Source: Alteriqipengyuania abyssalis (GTDB lineage: Bacteria > Pseudomonadota > Alphaproteobacteria > Sphingomonadales > Sphingomonadaceae). From it: a stretch of DNA of 64,000 nt. The stretch spans positions 806,001 to 870,000 of the forward strand of contig NZ_JAHWXP010000002.1 in NCBI RefSeq assembly GCF_019857185.1, given 5' to 3'. A model generated the notes under the pieces. The model had not been told where the DNA came from and made no database searches. It worked only from the letters and a program-made list of their open reading frames with translations. The position numbers and the translations under genes were made by a program. This document shows, in pieces, positions 37,057-45,917 of this stretch (its first letter is position 1; the number at the start of each line of letters is the position of its first letter).

Positions 37057-38517
37057 ATGCAAATCACCTTCGCCGACAGCCTTCCCTCCGATGCCGTCCT
37101 GATCGCCTCGATCGCGAACAAGGACAGCCTGCCCGACGGGATCGAACCCGCACTGGCCGAAGGTGCCAAGCGGTCGCGGTTCAAGGGATCGGCAGGCCAG
37201 GTTGTCGACGGGTTCGTCGAACGCGATGGCAAGGTGCTGCGGGTCGCGCTCGCGGGTGCGGGCGATCCCAAGGCGAAGGACCGCCGCGCCAATCTGGAAA
37301 AGGCGGGCGGCGCGCTGGCGGCGAAGTTCCTGACCTCGGGCGAAAGCACGATCGCGCTCGACCTGACCGGTGCGGGTCTTTCCGCGGAAGACGCCGCCGC
37401 AGTGCTGCTCGGCCTGCGGCTGCGCGCGTGGCGGTGGGACGAATACCGCACCACGCAGAAGGATGCTGAGAAGGTTTCGCTAAAGAGCGCGGTGATCGTC
37501 GGCGCGCCCGACGGCATCGAAACCGCGTGGCAGCGTGAGGGCGCGCTGGCCGAAGGCGTCGAGTTCACCAAGGAACTGGTCACCCTGCCCGCCAACGTCC
37601 TCTACCCCGAAAGCTTCGTCGAACGCTGCCGCAAGGCGCTCGAGGGTACGGGGATCGAGATCATCGTGCTCGACGATGCCCAGATGGAAAAGCTCGGCAT
37701 GGGCGCGCTGCTCGGCGTCGGGCAGGGCTCGGACCGCCCCTCGCGCATCCTCGCGATGCGCTGGAACGGCGGCGATGAGGGCGCCAAGCCCACGCTGCTG
37801 GTCGGCAAGGGCGTGACCTTCGATTCCGGCGGCATCTCGATCAAGCCGGGTGCGGGCATGGAAGACATGAAGTGGGACATGGGCGGCGCAGGTGCTGTCG
37901 CAGGGACCATGGTCGCGCTGGCCAAGCGCAAGGCGAAGGCCAACGTCGTGGGCGTGTGCGGGCTGGTCGAGAACATGCCCGACGGCAAGGCGCAGCGTCC
38001 CGGCGACGTGGTCACCACGATGAGCGGCCAGACGGTCGAGGTCATCAACACCGACGCCGAAGGGCGGCTGGTGCTGTGCGATGCGCTGCACTGGGCGCAG
38101 AACGAGTTCGATCCCGCTGCGGTGATCGACCTTGCCACGCTGACCGGCGCGATGCTGATCGCGCTGGGCAACGAACAGGCGGGTCTGTTCTCCAACGACG
38201 ATACGCTGGCGGGCAACCTGTCCACCGCAGGCGCGACCAGCGGCGACAAGGTGTGGCGGATGCCGATCGGCCCGGCTTACGACAAGCTGATCGATTCGCC
38301 GATCGCGGACATGAAGAACGTCGGCCCGCGCGAAGCAGGCTCGATCACCGCCGCGCAGTTCCTCCAGCGGTTCATCAAGGACGGGATGCCCTGGGCGCAC
38401 CTCGACATCGCCGGGATGGCGTGGTCGAACAAGCCGGGCGCAACCTACGGCAAGGGCGCGACCGGATACGGCGTGCGCCTGCTCGACCAGTATGTCCGCG
38501 ACGTGATCGAGGGCTAG
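37057..38517 (+). CDS. pepA: Leucyl aminopeptidase (M17)
   Basis: 486 residues from ATG 37057 (MQITFADSLPSDAVLI); the longer open frame to 36955 has no coding character. Catalytic domain: GKGVTFDSGGISIKPG, MKWDMGGAG and the signature NTDAEGRLVL hold the metal and bicarbonate ligands. A hexameric two-metal aminopeptidase that recycles peptides in the cytoplasm. It leads a run with the DUF2256 gene, holC and perhaps ndk. Confidence 0.96.
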   Translation: MQITFADSLPSDAVLIASIANKDSLPDGIEPALAEGAKRSRFKGSAGQVVDGFVERDGKVLRVALAGAGDPKAKDRRANLEKAGGALAAKFLTSGESTIALDLTGAGLSAEDAAAVLLGLRLRAWRWDEYRTTQKDAEKVSLKSAVIVGAPDGIETAWQREGALAEGVEFTKELVTLPANVLYPESFVERCRKALEGTGIEIIVLDDAQMEKLGMGALLGVGQGSDRPSRILAMRWNGGDEGAKPTLLVGKGVTFDSGGISIKPGAGMEDMKWDMGGAGAVAGTMVALAKRKAKANVVGVCGLVENMPDGKAQRPGDVVTTMSGQTVEVINTDAEGRLVLCDALHWAQNEFDPAAVIDLATLTGAMLIALGNEQAGLFSNDDTLAGNLSTAGATSGDKVWRMPIGPAYDKLIDSPIADMKNVGPREAGSITAAQFLQRFIKDGMPWAHLDIAGMAWSNKPGATYGKGATGYGVRLLDQYVRDVIEG

Positions 38518-38529
38518 GCGAGAGCCCGC

Positions 38530-38691
38530 ATGCCCAAAATGCGCAAGAAGGGCGACCTGCCGAGCAAACCTTGCGCGGCCTGCGGGTTGCCCTTCGCCTG
38601 GCGGAAGAAGTGGGAGCGGGACTGGGACGCGGTGAAATATTGTTCGGAGCGGTGCCGCCGGGCGGCCAAATCGGCTGGCGCGGGCTCGTGA
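38530..38691 (+). CDS. DUF2256 zinc-finger-like small protein (53 aa)
   Basis: ATG 38530 to TGA 38689. The 53-residue protein begins [13 protein letters not shown] and has C-x2-C (PCAACG), the conserved [19 protein letters not shown] and a final CRR, the DUF2256 pattern with four cysteines likely to bind zinc. Function unknown. It starts 12 bp after pepA and its stop overlaps the GTG start of holC (GTGA), so it is translated in the operon. Confidence 0.85.
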   Translation: MPKMRKKGDLPSKPCAACGLPFAWRKKWERDWDAVKYCSERCRRAAKSAGAGS

Positions 38692-39134
38692 AGGTCGATT
38701 TCTGGCTCCTCTCCCGCGATCCGGCGGAACGCGTGGTCGCGATGATTGCCGAGCGTGTGCTGGCAGAGGGCGGGCGCGCGCTGGTTGTCAGCGGCGATGC
38801 CGCGCAGCGCGAATCGGTTTCCACCACCTTGTGGGAGGCGCGGCCCGAAGGCTTCCTCGCCAACGGGCAGGCGGGCGGGGCGCATGATGCGGACCAGCCG
38901 ATCCTGATCGGCGAGGCGTGCGTGTCCACCAACGCGGCAACTGCCTGCATCCTCGCCGACGGGCACTGGCGCGCAGAAGCGCTGGCGGGCGATCGGTTCG
39001 AGCGCGTGTTCCTGCTGTTCGGCGACGAACAGCGCGACGCCGCGCGCACCGCTTGGCGCGAGGTGAGCGCGGCCGAAGGCCTCGAACGCAGCTTCTTCGA
39101 ACAGAAGGACGGGCGCTGGGTGAAGGTCGCCTGA
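38688..39134 (+). CDS. holC: DNA polymerase III subunit chi
   Basis: 148 residues from GTG 38688 ([20 protein letters not shown]). The layout fits HolC: an N-terminal strand-helix, [37 protein letters not shown] and [20 protein letters not shown]. Chi links the clamp loader to SSB. The GTG overlaps the DUF2256 stop. pepA-holC adjacency is common in proteobacteria and supports the call. Confidence 0.9.
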   Translation: MKVDFWLLSRDPAERVVAMIAERVLAEGGRALVVSGDAAQRESVSTTLWEARPEGFLANGQAGGAHDADQPILIGEACVSTNAATACILADGHWRAEALAGDRFERVFLLFGDEQRDAARTAWREVSAAEGLERSFFEQKDGRWVKVA

Positions 39135-39231
39135 CGTCCGCAGCAGCCCGCGCGGTCTTGCCGTTGGCGTGGAAGCTGCTAGGGGCGCGCGCGACAAAAT
39201 TCTCCCCCTACAATTCGCAAGGAACAAGACC

Positions 39232-39654
39232 ATGGCGGTTACCCGCACCTTTTCGATCATCAAGCCCGACGCCACCCGCCGCAACCTGACCGGCGCGGTC
39301 ACCAAGATGCTGGAAGAAGCCGGCCTGCGCGTCGTCGCCTCCAAGCGCATCCAGATGAGCGAAGACCAGGCGAAGAAGTTCTACGAAGTCCACGCAGAGC
39401 GCCCCTTCTACGGTGAACTGGTCGCCTTCATGACCAGCGGCCCCGTTGTGGTGCAGGTGCTTGAAGGCGAAGACGCCGTGAAGCGCAACCGCGACGTGAT
39501 GGGCGCGACCAACCCGGCCGACGCCGAAGAAGGCACGATCCGCAAGGCGTTCGCCGAATCGATCGAAGCGAACTCCGTGCACGGCTCGGACAGCGACGAA
39601 AACGCCGCGACCGAAATCGCGTTCTTCTTCAGCGACGACGAGATCGTCGGCTAA
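39232..39654 (+). CDS. ndk: Nucleoside diphosphate kinase
   Basis: 140 residues from ATG 39232 ([18 protein letters not shown]). [31 protein letters not shown] and the phospho-accepting His in NSVHGSDS are present. It balances nucleoside triphosphate pools by a ping-pong transfer. A strong terminator follows. Confidence 0.98.
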   Translation: MAVTRTFSIIKPDATRRNLTGAVTKMLEEAGLRVVASKRIQMSEDQAKKFYEVHAERPFYGELVAFMTSGPVVVQVLEGEDAVKRNRDVMGATNPADAEEGTIRKAFAESIEANSVHGSDSDENAATEIAFFFSDDEIVG

Positions 39655-39678
39655 GCTTCGGCCTGACTAATCAAAAGA

Positions 39679-39707
39679 GGGCTCCGGAGCGATCCGGGGC
39701 CCTTTTT
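39679..39707 (+). terminator. Rho-independent terminator of ndk
   Basis: GGGCTCCGGA and TCCGGGGCCC form a 10-bp stem (one G-T pair) with a GCGA loop, then five Ts. It lies 25 bp after the ndk stop. Confidence 0.88.
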
Positions 39708-39917
39708 GTATGAGTGCTGGCGGGTCGCCGTCGCGTGTCCGGTTTGCGTACCAGCTTTGCTCGTTCTAGCAATCGCCCGGTGATGTGATGACCCGGCAGA
39801 CTTCTGACGATGGCGACGGGAAGCCACTCGACGAAGTTAAGCCGGGCCAACCGAGCCTGTTAATGTATCATCACCCCTCAAAAGCGAGCCTACGGTCGAA
39901 GAGCAGAGAGGTGAGTC

Positions 39918-40637
39918 ATGATTTGGACATTCAGAATTGCGCCTTGGGCGATGCTGAGTGTCGCGATCGCGGGATGCTCGATCGGCGAGCCAGCTTCGAG
40001 ATCGGCACCGCCTCAGCCGGACGCATATTATGAGAGCCAGGCGGAAGCCGATGCCGATCTCGCGCGGTTCGCGTCAGAAAATCCCTCGTGTGCCCTGTGG
40101 ACCAATTGGCAGAAGGCATGCGCGGACACAGGACCCGACCATTCAACGCAATGCATCAGCGATTCTGACCGCCAGGTAGCTCCCTCGAAGCCGTTCTGCG
40201 CAGATTCCGGGGCCTATGTCGGCCCAGATCTTGCGGATGGCGTCTCTGCATCGAAGGCGCGCTTTTGTGACGATCTGCGTCTGTCGAGTGCCGTCGACGC
40301 GCAGGGGCAGCGCACTAGCGTATACGTCTGCGATAAATTCGAGCCTGACAGGCCCTTCAATGGCCAAAAGGTCGAAGACATTGTTGGCTCGCAACTTTGC
40401 AAAAGCTGGCGCAGGGGCGTCGAAGGCGTACTCTATTGCGCAAGATGGGCCGATGAAACCTGTGGCCCGCGCGATGCGCAGGCGCAATCACAGGCGGCTG
40501 TCGAGAATAGCCTGAAGTTTACCGGCGGCATCTCAATTCCCGAGCAATCTCGCGTGCAAATGGATTCGATCATTGGCGTACAATGTACGATTTCGCCGGC
40601 CTCTCGGGACGTGGAGGGGCGGTCTGCTGTCGGTTGA
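39918..40637 (+). CDS. Cysteine-rich lipoprotein, unknown
   Basis: 239 residues. The N-terminal signal ends in the lipobox AIAGC (about residue 20). The mature protein has about a dozen cysteines (for example NPSCALWTNWQKAC and DLRLSSAVDAQGQ...VYVC), which suggests disulfide bonds in the periplasm. GAGAGGTGAG precedes ATG 39918. Its DNA is less GC-biased than the flanking housekeeping genes, and I recognise no family, so it may be lineage-specific or acquired. The 260-bp gap before it holds only the ndk terminator. Confidence 0.65.
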   Translation: MIWTFRIAPWAMLSVAIAGCSIGEPASRSAPPQPDAYYESQAEADADLARFASENPSCALWTNWQKACADTGPDHSTQCISDSDRQVAPSKPFCADSGAYVGPDLADGVSASKARFCDDLRLSSAVDAQGQRTSVYVCDKFEPDRPFNGQKVEDIVGSQLCKSWRRGVEGVLYCARWADETCGPRDAQAQSQAAVENSLKFTGGISIPEQSRVQMDSIIGVQCTISPASRDVEGRSAVG

Positions 40638-40673
40638 GCAGATGCGCGTCCATATCGGACTTCCGAATGCGCC

Positions 40674-41642
40674 CTAAAACTCCTCCGCCGCATCCATCAG
40701 CTTCGTGAGCCGCTTGGGCGCGACGCTGCGCCATGAGCGTTCCAGCCAGTGCTGCACCTGGCCCCAGTCGCAATCGGGCCGGTTGAGCGCGATGCCGACC
40801 CAGCCGCTCGCGTGGTAATAGGCGGGGCGGAAGAACACCTCGGGGTCGCGCTCGACCAGATCGGCGAGTTCGTCCTGCCCGCTCGTTTTCGCGAGCAGCG
40901 CGATCTGATGCGCGCCGTGGTGGCGATCCGCGAAGTGGGCGAAGAACTTGCCGCTCTTGCCGGCGATCTTGAACCCGGGTGAGCCGTGGCTGGTGGCCGC
41001 CTCCGCTTCGGGCAGCTCCATCGCCAGCTTGCGTACACGTCCCAGCAGCCAGTCCGGATCATAGGCGCGCGAGACATAGTCGCCCAGCACGCGCGGGTAG
41101 AGCTGGTGCTCTGCGATCCGCACGCGGTGGGCGAGCGTCTCGGGCGTGTCGCCGCCGATCACCGCGACCTCCGCCTGCCCCAGCACTTCGCCCCCATCCA
41201 GTTCGGTGGTCACGAGGTGAACCGATGCACCGGCAAGCTCGTCGCCAGACTCCAGCGCACGGGCATGGGGATCGAGCCCCTTGTACTTGGGCAGCAGCGA
41301 GGGGTGGATGTTGAGCATCCGGCCTTCCCACCGCTCCACGATGGCATCGTCCAGCACGCGCATATATCCAGCCAGCGCGACATATTCCGCGCCGCTTTTG
41401 CGAATCGAGGCATCCATCGCGGCATCGTGCTCGGCGCGCTTCATGCCCTTGTGGGAGAGGGCGAAGGTGGCGATGCCCTCCGCCTCGGCCAGCGCGAGGC
41501 CGCCTGCGTGGGGATCATTGCTGGCGACCAGCACGATCTCGAACGGCGCGCCCTGCCTGCTGGCATAGAGCAGCGCGGCCATGTTGGTGCCGTCGCCCGA
41601 GATCAGTACCGCGACTTTGGCGCGCGACGGATTAGCGCTCAT
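40674..41642 (-). CDS. purN: Phosphoribosylglycinamide formyltransferase fused to a YjbR-like domain
   Basis: 322 residues, about 110 more than a usual PurN. Residues 1-205 are GAR transformylase: LISGDGTNMAAL, the catalytic NIHPSLLPKYKG (Asn, His) and TTELDGGEVLG (Asp). It transfers formyl from 10-formyl-THF in step 3 of purine synthesis. Residues about 210-322 match the MmcQ/YjbR (CyaY-like fold) family: FKIAGKSGKFFAHF, YYHASGWVGIALN and SWRSVAPKRLTKLM. The frame is continuous through the join. purM lies 21 bp upstream on the same strand, so the two form a purine operon. Confidence 0.9.
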   Translation of the reverse strand: MSANPSRAKVAVLISGDGTNMAALLYASRQGAPFEIVLVASNDPHAGGLALAEAEGIATFALSHKGMKRAEHDAAMDASIRKSGAEYVALAGYMRVLDDAIVERWEGRMLNIHPSLLPKYKGLDPHARALESGDELAGASVHLVTTELDGGEVLGQAEVAVIGGDTPETLAHRVRIAEHQLYPRVLGDYVSRAYDPDWLLGRVRKLAMELPEAEAATSHGSPGFKIAGKSGKFFAHFADRHHGAHQIALLAKTSGQDELADLVERDPEVFFRPAYYHASGWVGIALNRPDCDWGQVQHWLERSWRSVAPKRLTKLMDAAEEF

Positions 41643-41663
41643 GACGTTTAGCGCCCCTCGGCC

Positions 41664-42761
41664 TCAGTGATCGTGCCGGGCGACCCAGTCGCTCTGCGCC
41701 GACCATAGCCCGGCGGTGCCGTCGACATCGCAGCCGCGCGTCCCTTCGACGACCTCGCCGATGGTGAAGACGGTTTCGCCAGCGTCCTGAAGCCGCTGCG
41801 TAACCGCGTCGGCGTGCTCCTGGGCCACCATCAGCACCATGCCGATGCCGCAGTTGAAGGTGCGGGCCAGTTCCTCGGGCTCGATATTGCCCTGCGACTG
41901 GAGGAACGCCATCAGCCGCAGCTGCGGCCAGCGCTGCGCGTGGACCTTCGCCCGAGTGCCGTCGGGCAGCGCGCGCGGGATATTTTCCAGCAGGCCGCCG
42001 CCGGTGATGTGCGCCAGCCCGTCGATCAGGCCGTCGCGGATCAGCGGCAGCAGGCTGCCGACATAGATCCGCGTCGGCTCCATCAGGTGATCGACCAGCA
42101 GCCTGTCCTGATCGAACAGGGCGGGACGGTCCATCTTCCAGCCCTTGTCCTCCGCCAGCCGCCGGACCAGCGAGAAGCCGTTGGAATGCACACCCGAACT
42201 GGCGAGGCCGATCAGCACATGGCCCGGAGCGATTCTCTCTCCGGTCAGCTGTGCCCCGCGCTCGACCGCGCCGACGCAGAAGCCTGCCAGATCATAGTCG
42301 CCGGGCGAATACATGCCGGGCATTTCCGCGGTTTCGCCGCCGATGAGTGCGCAGCCCGCCTGCTTGCAGCCCTCCGCGATGCCCGCGATCACGCGCTCCG
42401 CAACGCCGCTTTCCAGCTTGCCGGTCGCGAAATAGTCGAGGAAGAACAGCGGCTCCGCGCCCTGCACGATCAGATCGTTGACGCACATTGCGACCAGATC
42501 GATGCCGACGCTATCGTGCCGGTCGTGATCGATCGCCAGCTTCAGCTTGGTGCCGACGCCGTCGTTCGCGGCGACCAGCAAGGGGTCCTTGAACCCGGCC
42601 GCCTTGGGATCGAAGAACGCGCCGAATCCGCCGAGTTCGGCATCCGCGCCGGGCCGGGCGGTTGCGCGTACCAGTGGGCCGATCGCCTTGACCAGCGCAT
42701 TGCCTGCCGCGATCGATACTCCGGCACCTTCGTAGGTGTAGCTTTTTTCTGGGTCGGTCAT
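41664..42761 (-). CDS. purM: Phosphoribosylformylglycinamidine cyclo-ligase
   Basis: 365 residues, full length. Family motifs: [47 protein letters not shown] and [13 protein letters not shown]. It closes the imidazole ring to AIR in step 5 of purine synthesis. First gene of the purM-purN pair, divergent from the exported protein and hdaA; only about 70 bp separate the two starts. Confidence 0.97.
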   Translation of the reverse strand: MTDPEKSYTYEGAGVSIAAGNALVKAIGPLVRATARPGADAELGGFGAFFDPKAAGFKDPLLVAANDGVGTKLKLAIDHDRHDSVGIDLVAMCVNDLIVQGAEPLFFLDYFATGKLESGVAERVIAGIAEGCKQAGCALIGGETAEMPGMYSPGDYDLAGFCVGAVERGAQLTGERIAPGHVLIGLASSGVHSNGFSLVRRLAEDKGWKMDRPALFDQDRLLVDHLMEPTRIYVGSLLPLIRDGLIDGLAHITGGGLLENIPRALPDGTRAKVHAQRWPQLRLMAFLQSQGNIEPEELARTFNCGIGMVLMVAQEHADAVTQRLQDAGETVFTIGEVVEGTRGCDVDGTAGLWSAQSDWVARHDH

Positions 42762-42833
42762 TGCGGCCCCGTCTTACGCTTTCGCGCTTGGAAATCCATC
42801 GCCACTTGGGCAAAAGGCCCACGAGTTTCCCCG

Positions 42834-44108
42834 ATGACCCTTCCGGCTTCCCCTTTCGCGCGCATCGCCATCGCCTGTCTCGCCCTCTGCGGGCTTGGGG
42901 CCGCGCTGTATGGTGGCTGGGTAAACGCGCAGGTCGAGGGCGATCGGGGAATCGCGCCGCTGATGGTCAGCACCGACATCAATGTCGGCGGGATCGAGGT
43001 CAACGTGACCGCCGATAATCCCGAGGAAGCGCGCCAGAAGGGCTGGCAGGAAGCGCAGCGCAAGGCGTGGGAAAAGCTGGGCGGACCCGACATTTCCGAT
43101 AGCCAGCTGCAGGGCCTCGTCTCCGCGATCGTGATCCAGCACGAGGAAACCGGGCCGAAGCGCTATGTCGCCACGCTGGGCGTGACCTTCGATCGCCAGC
43201 GCGCGGCGGGCTATCTCGGGCGTTCGGGCGAGACGCAGCGCTCCGCACCGATCCTGCTGCTGCCGGTGACGGTCAGCGCGGGGACCGAGCTGATGTACGA
43301 ACAGGCCAATCCGTGGCAGCGCGCCTGGGCCGAGTATCAGCCGGGCGCGAGCCGGGTCGATTATGTGCGGCCCGCAGGGCAGGCGGGCGAATCGCTGTTG
43401 CTGACCTATGGCCAGACCGGCCGCCGCAGCCGCAACTGGTGGGCGACCATTCTCGACCAGTTCGGCGCGGCCGACGTCCTCGTGCCGATCGCGCAGTTGC
43501 ATTATGTCTATCCCGGCGGCCCGGTCGAAGGGCGTTTCGTGGCGCGTCACGGGCCCGACGACGAATATCTCGGCAGCTTCTCCCTGCGCGCGAACTCGCC
43601 GCGCGAACTGCCCGCGATGCTGAACCGCGCGGTCGAGCGGTTCGACGAGATGTTCGTCAAGGCGCTGGCCGATGGCACGATTCGCCCGGACAAGACGCTG
43701 GGCCGCAGCAGCGGGATGATGGACCGCGACATCGCCCGCCTGATCGAACAGAGCCGCGCGATCCTCGCCCAGGCGGAAGCTGCGCGCAATCGCGCCGCGA
43801 CTGAGGAAGAGAACGTCGCCGATGCCAATGCCGCGCAGGCCGATGCGGCGGCGGGCGGCGACGCGCCGAGCATCATCAACCTGTTCATCAATTTCCCCAC
43901 CCCCGATGCGGCAAGCTTCGAAGCGGGCCTGAACACCGTGCGCGGGACGCCGGGCGTGCGCGGAGCCTCGATCGGCAGCGCCGCGATCGGCGGCACCTCG
44001 GTGTTGAGCGTGACCTACGAGGGCACGATCGAAGAGCTGGTCGGCGCGCTGGCGCAGCGCGGCTACAACGTGCAGCGCGCGGGCAATTCGCTCAATATCA
44101 GTCGCTAG
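42834..44108 (+). CDS. Exported protein, DUF2066-like
   Basis: 424 residues from ATG 42834; the much longer open frame upstream is a shadow of purM. A signal/anchor helix (about 5-30) is followed by TADNPEEARQKGWQEAQRKA, which resembles DUF2066 proteins, then a Ser/Thr-rich mid-region, a coiled part (IARLIEQSRAILAQAEAARN) and a C-terminal 75-residue alpha/beta module (IINLFINFPTPDAASFEAGL). The last module could be a ferredoxin-like fold. Probably periplasmic. It is followed 13 bp later by hdaA in the same direction. Confidence 0.7.
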   Translation: MTLPASPFARIAIACLALCGLGAALYGGWVNAQVEGDRGIAPLMVSTDINVGGIEVNVTADNPEEARQKGWQEAQRKAWEKLGGPDISDSQLQGLVSAIVIQHEETGPKRYVATLGVTFDRQRAAGYLGRSGETQRSAPILLLPVTVSAGTELMYEQANPWQRAWAEYQPGASRVDYVRPAGQAGESLLLTYGQTGRRSRNWWATILDQFGAADVLVPIAQLHYVYPGGPVEGRFVARHGPDDEYLGSFSLRANSPRELPAMLNRAVERFDEMFVKALADGTIRPDKTLGRSSGMMDRDIARLIEQSRAILAQAEAARNRAATEEENVADANAAQADAAAGGDAPSIINLFINFPTPDAASFEAGLNTVRGTPGVRGASIGSAAIGGTSVLSVTYEGTIEELVGALAQRGYNVQRAGNSLNISR

Positions 44109-44121
44109 TCGGGGCCGTTAG

Positions 44122-44745
44122 GTGTCGCGCCCCTCTTCCCAGTTCGCGCTCCCCTTGCCTCCGGCGCAAGAGGGCGACCCGGCCAGCATCGTGATCGGCT
44201 CCGCCAATCTGCCAGTGGTCGAGGCGCTGCGCGAGCCGGAGCGTTGGCCCTTCCGGACCGCGATTTTGCGAGGCGAGCCGCGCTCGGGCAAATCGCTGCT
44301 GGGGCGCTGGTTCGCCCATGCCGGGCTGGGCGAGACGATCGATCCGGCCGACGCGATGGAGGAAACCGCGCTGTTCCACCGCTGGAACCGCGCGCAGGAA
44401 GAGGGCACCGCGCTGCTGCTGATCCCCGAAAAGGCCCCGTGGGAGATCGCACTGCCAGACCTCAGATCGCGGCTGGGCGCGGCTCTGGCGCTTGAAATCG
44501 GCCAGCCCGACGACGACATGATGCGGGACCTGATCGTCAGCCATGCGGCGCGCCGCGGGCTGATGCTGGGTGAAGACGCGCTGACCTATGTGGCTCCGCG
44601 CATGACCCGCAGCTTTGCCGCTGCAGAAAGGTTCGTTGCCGTGCTGGACCGTCTCGCTTTGGAACGACAGGCCCGCCCGACGCGTAACCTGTGCCGCGAT
44701 GCGCTCGAAACCCTATATGGTCCCGATCAGGGCCGCTTGCTTTAG
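44122..44745 (+). CDS. hdaA: DnaA-like regulatory protein HdaA
   Basis: 207 residues from GTG 44122. It has only the AAA+ part of DnaA: FALPLPPAQ (likely clamp-binding motif near the N-terminus), a Walker A-like GEPRSGKS near 51-58, and a sensor/lid part (SHAARRGLMLGEDALTYVAP, then RSFAAAERFVAVLDRLALER). The DNA-binding domain IV is absent, as in Hda. HdaA with the loaded clamp stimulates DnaA-ATP hydrolysis and so blocks re-initiation. In Caulobacter it also lies near purM. Confidence 0.88.
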   Translation: MSRPSSQFALPLPPAQEGDPASIVIGSANLPVVEALREPERWPFRTAILRGEPRSGKSLLGRWFAHAGLGETIDPADAMEETALFHRWNRAQEEGTALLLIPEKAPWEIALPDLRSRLGAALALEIGQPDDDMMRDLIVSHAARRGLMLGEDALTYVAPRMTRSFAAAERFVAVLDRLALERQARPTRNLCRDALETLYGPDQGRLL

Positions 44746-44774
44746 TCGGGGAACGGTGAAATGTTGAAAGCACG

Positions 44775-45500
44775 ATGCTCGTGGGTCTGATCGACTATCT
44801 CGACTCCGTTAAGAAGCGGGACCCCGCGCCACGGTCGCGGTGGGAAGTGCTGCTCTATCCGGGCGTGCTCGCGCTGGGGCTGCACCGGGTCGCGCACTGG
44901 CTGTTCGAAGCCAAGCTCTATTTCCTCGCCCGGCTGGTAAACCATTTCTCGCGCTTCCTGACCGCGATCGACATCCATCCGGGCGCGACGATCGGGAAAT
45001 ACTTCTTCATCGACCATGGCTTTACCGTGATCGGCGAGACCGCCGAGATCGGCGACTGGGTGACGATCTACCAATGCGTGACGCTGGGCGGGACCAACCC
45101 GACCAACGGGCAGCCGGGCAAGCGGCACCCGACGATCAGCGATTACGCCATCATCGGCTCGGGTGCGCAGGTGATCGGCCCGATCACGGTCGGCCAGCGC
45201 GCGCGGATCGGCGCCAATGCGGTCGTCACCGACGATGTGCCAGAGGGCGCGACGATGATCGGCATGAAGGCGCGATCGACCCTGGTGCCTGCCGAGGAAT
45301 GGCTGCGCGAGTTCATCCCCTACGGCACCCCCTGCGACGAACCGTGCGAAGACCAGTCGACGGTCGGCAAGCGGCGCGCGGACGCGATGGAGGCGGAACT
45401 CGCCGCTCTGCGTGCCGAGCTGGAGGCGCTGAAGGCCGATCGCGCCGCCCCCGGGGCGCCGGAGCGCGACCCCATGCGGCGCAGCGGATCGGGTAGCTGA
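44775..45500 (+). CDS. cysE: Serine O-acetyltransferase
   Basis: 241 residues of the short CysE/EpsC type: LHRVAHWLFEAKLYFLARLV, IDIHPGATIGKYFFIDHGF (catalytic His), ETAEIGDWVTIYQCVTLGG and the hexapeptide left-handed beta helix. Makes O-acetylserine for cysteine synthesis. The C-terminal 40 residues are a charged helix plus a low-complexity tail not found in the core family. Its stop overlaps the next start by one base (TGATG). Confidence 0.9.
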   Translation: MLVGLIDYLDSVKKRDPAPRSRWEVLLYPGVLALGLHRVAHWLFEAKLYFLARLVNHFSRFLTAIDIHPGATIGKYFFIDHGFTVIGETAEIGDWVTIYQCVTLGGTNPTNGQPGKRHPTISDYAIIGSGAQVIGPITVGQRARIGANAVVTDDVPEGATMIGMKARSTLVPAEEWLREFIPYGTPCDEPCEDQSTVGKRRADAMEAELAALRAELEALKADRAAPGAPERDPMRRSGSGS

Positions 45501-45853
45501 TGGCGGCCGGTCCCGGCGGCACCGTACTCGCTTTCCCCGGCGCGAAGCCTAGCCAGGTCGGCTTTGCGCGCGAAGAGCTGATGCGCATTCTCGATCTGTA
45601 CGGCCGGATGGTCGCGGCGGGCGAATGGCGCGATTACGCGATGGATTTTGGCCGCGATGCGGCCAGCTTCGCCGCCTTCCGCCGCGCCGCCGAACGCCCG
45701 CAGGCGCGCGTGGAAAAGCGCCCTTCCTTGCGCAACAAGCAGGGCATGTGGACTTTGTTCGGCGAACACGGCCAGATCCTCAAGCGCGGACACGAACTGG
45801 CGGGTGTCCTCGCCCCGCTCGAACGGCGGCTGGTCAAGGCGATCGAGGACTAG
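45500..45853 (+). CDS. DUF2794 protein
   Basis: 117 residues with the DUF2794 pattern: FAREELMRILDLYGRMVAAG, EWRDYAMDF and RPSLRNKQGMWTLFGEHG...LKRGHEL. Alphaproteobacterial family of unknown function. Translationally coupled to the cysE-like gene through TGATG. A bidirectional terminator follows. Confidence 0.9.
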   Translation: MAAGPGGTVLAFPGAKPSQVGFAREELMRILDLYGRMVAAGEWRDYAMDFGRDAASFAAFRRAAERPQARVEKRPSLRNKQGMWTLFGEHGQILKRGHELAGVLAPLERRLVKAIED

Positions 45854-45861
45854 GCGTAGAA

Positions 45862-45893
45862 AAGGCCCGCCATCCACAGGGATGACGGGCCTT
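45862..45893. terminator. Bidirectional terminator
   Basis: AAGGCCCGCCATCC and GGATGACGGGCCTT pair over 14 bp with one mismatch and a short loop. It lies between two converging genes. A-rich and T-rich flanks are short. Confidence 0.7.
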
Positions 45894-45917
45894 GTTCTGA
45901 TGTCCGACGAGAGGCCG

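Noticed and set aside
39785-40033. 82-residue open frame before the cysteine-rich lipoprotein
   Set aside because: Overlaps the start and signal peptide of the 39918 gene, has no hydrophobic or domain features and no clear ribosome site.
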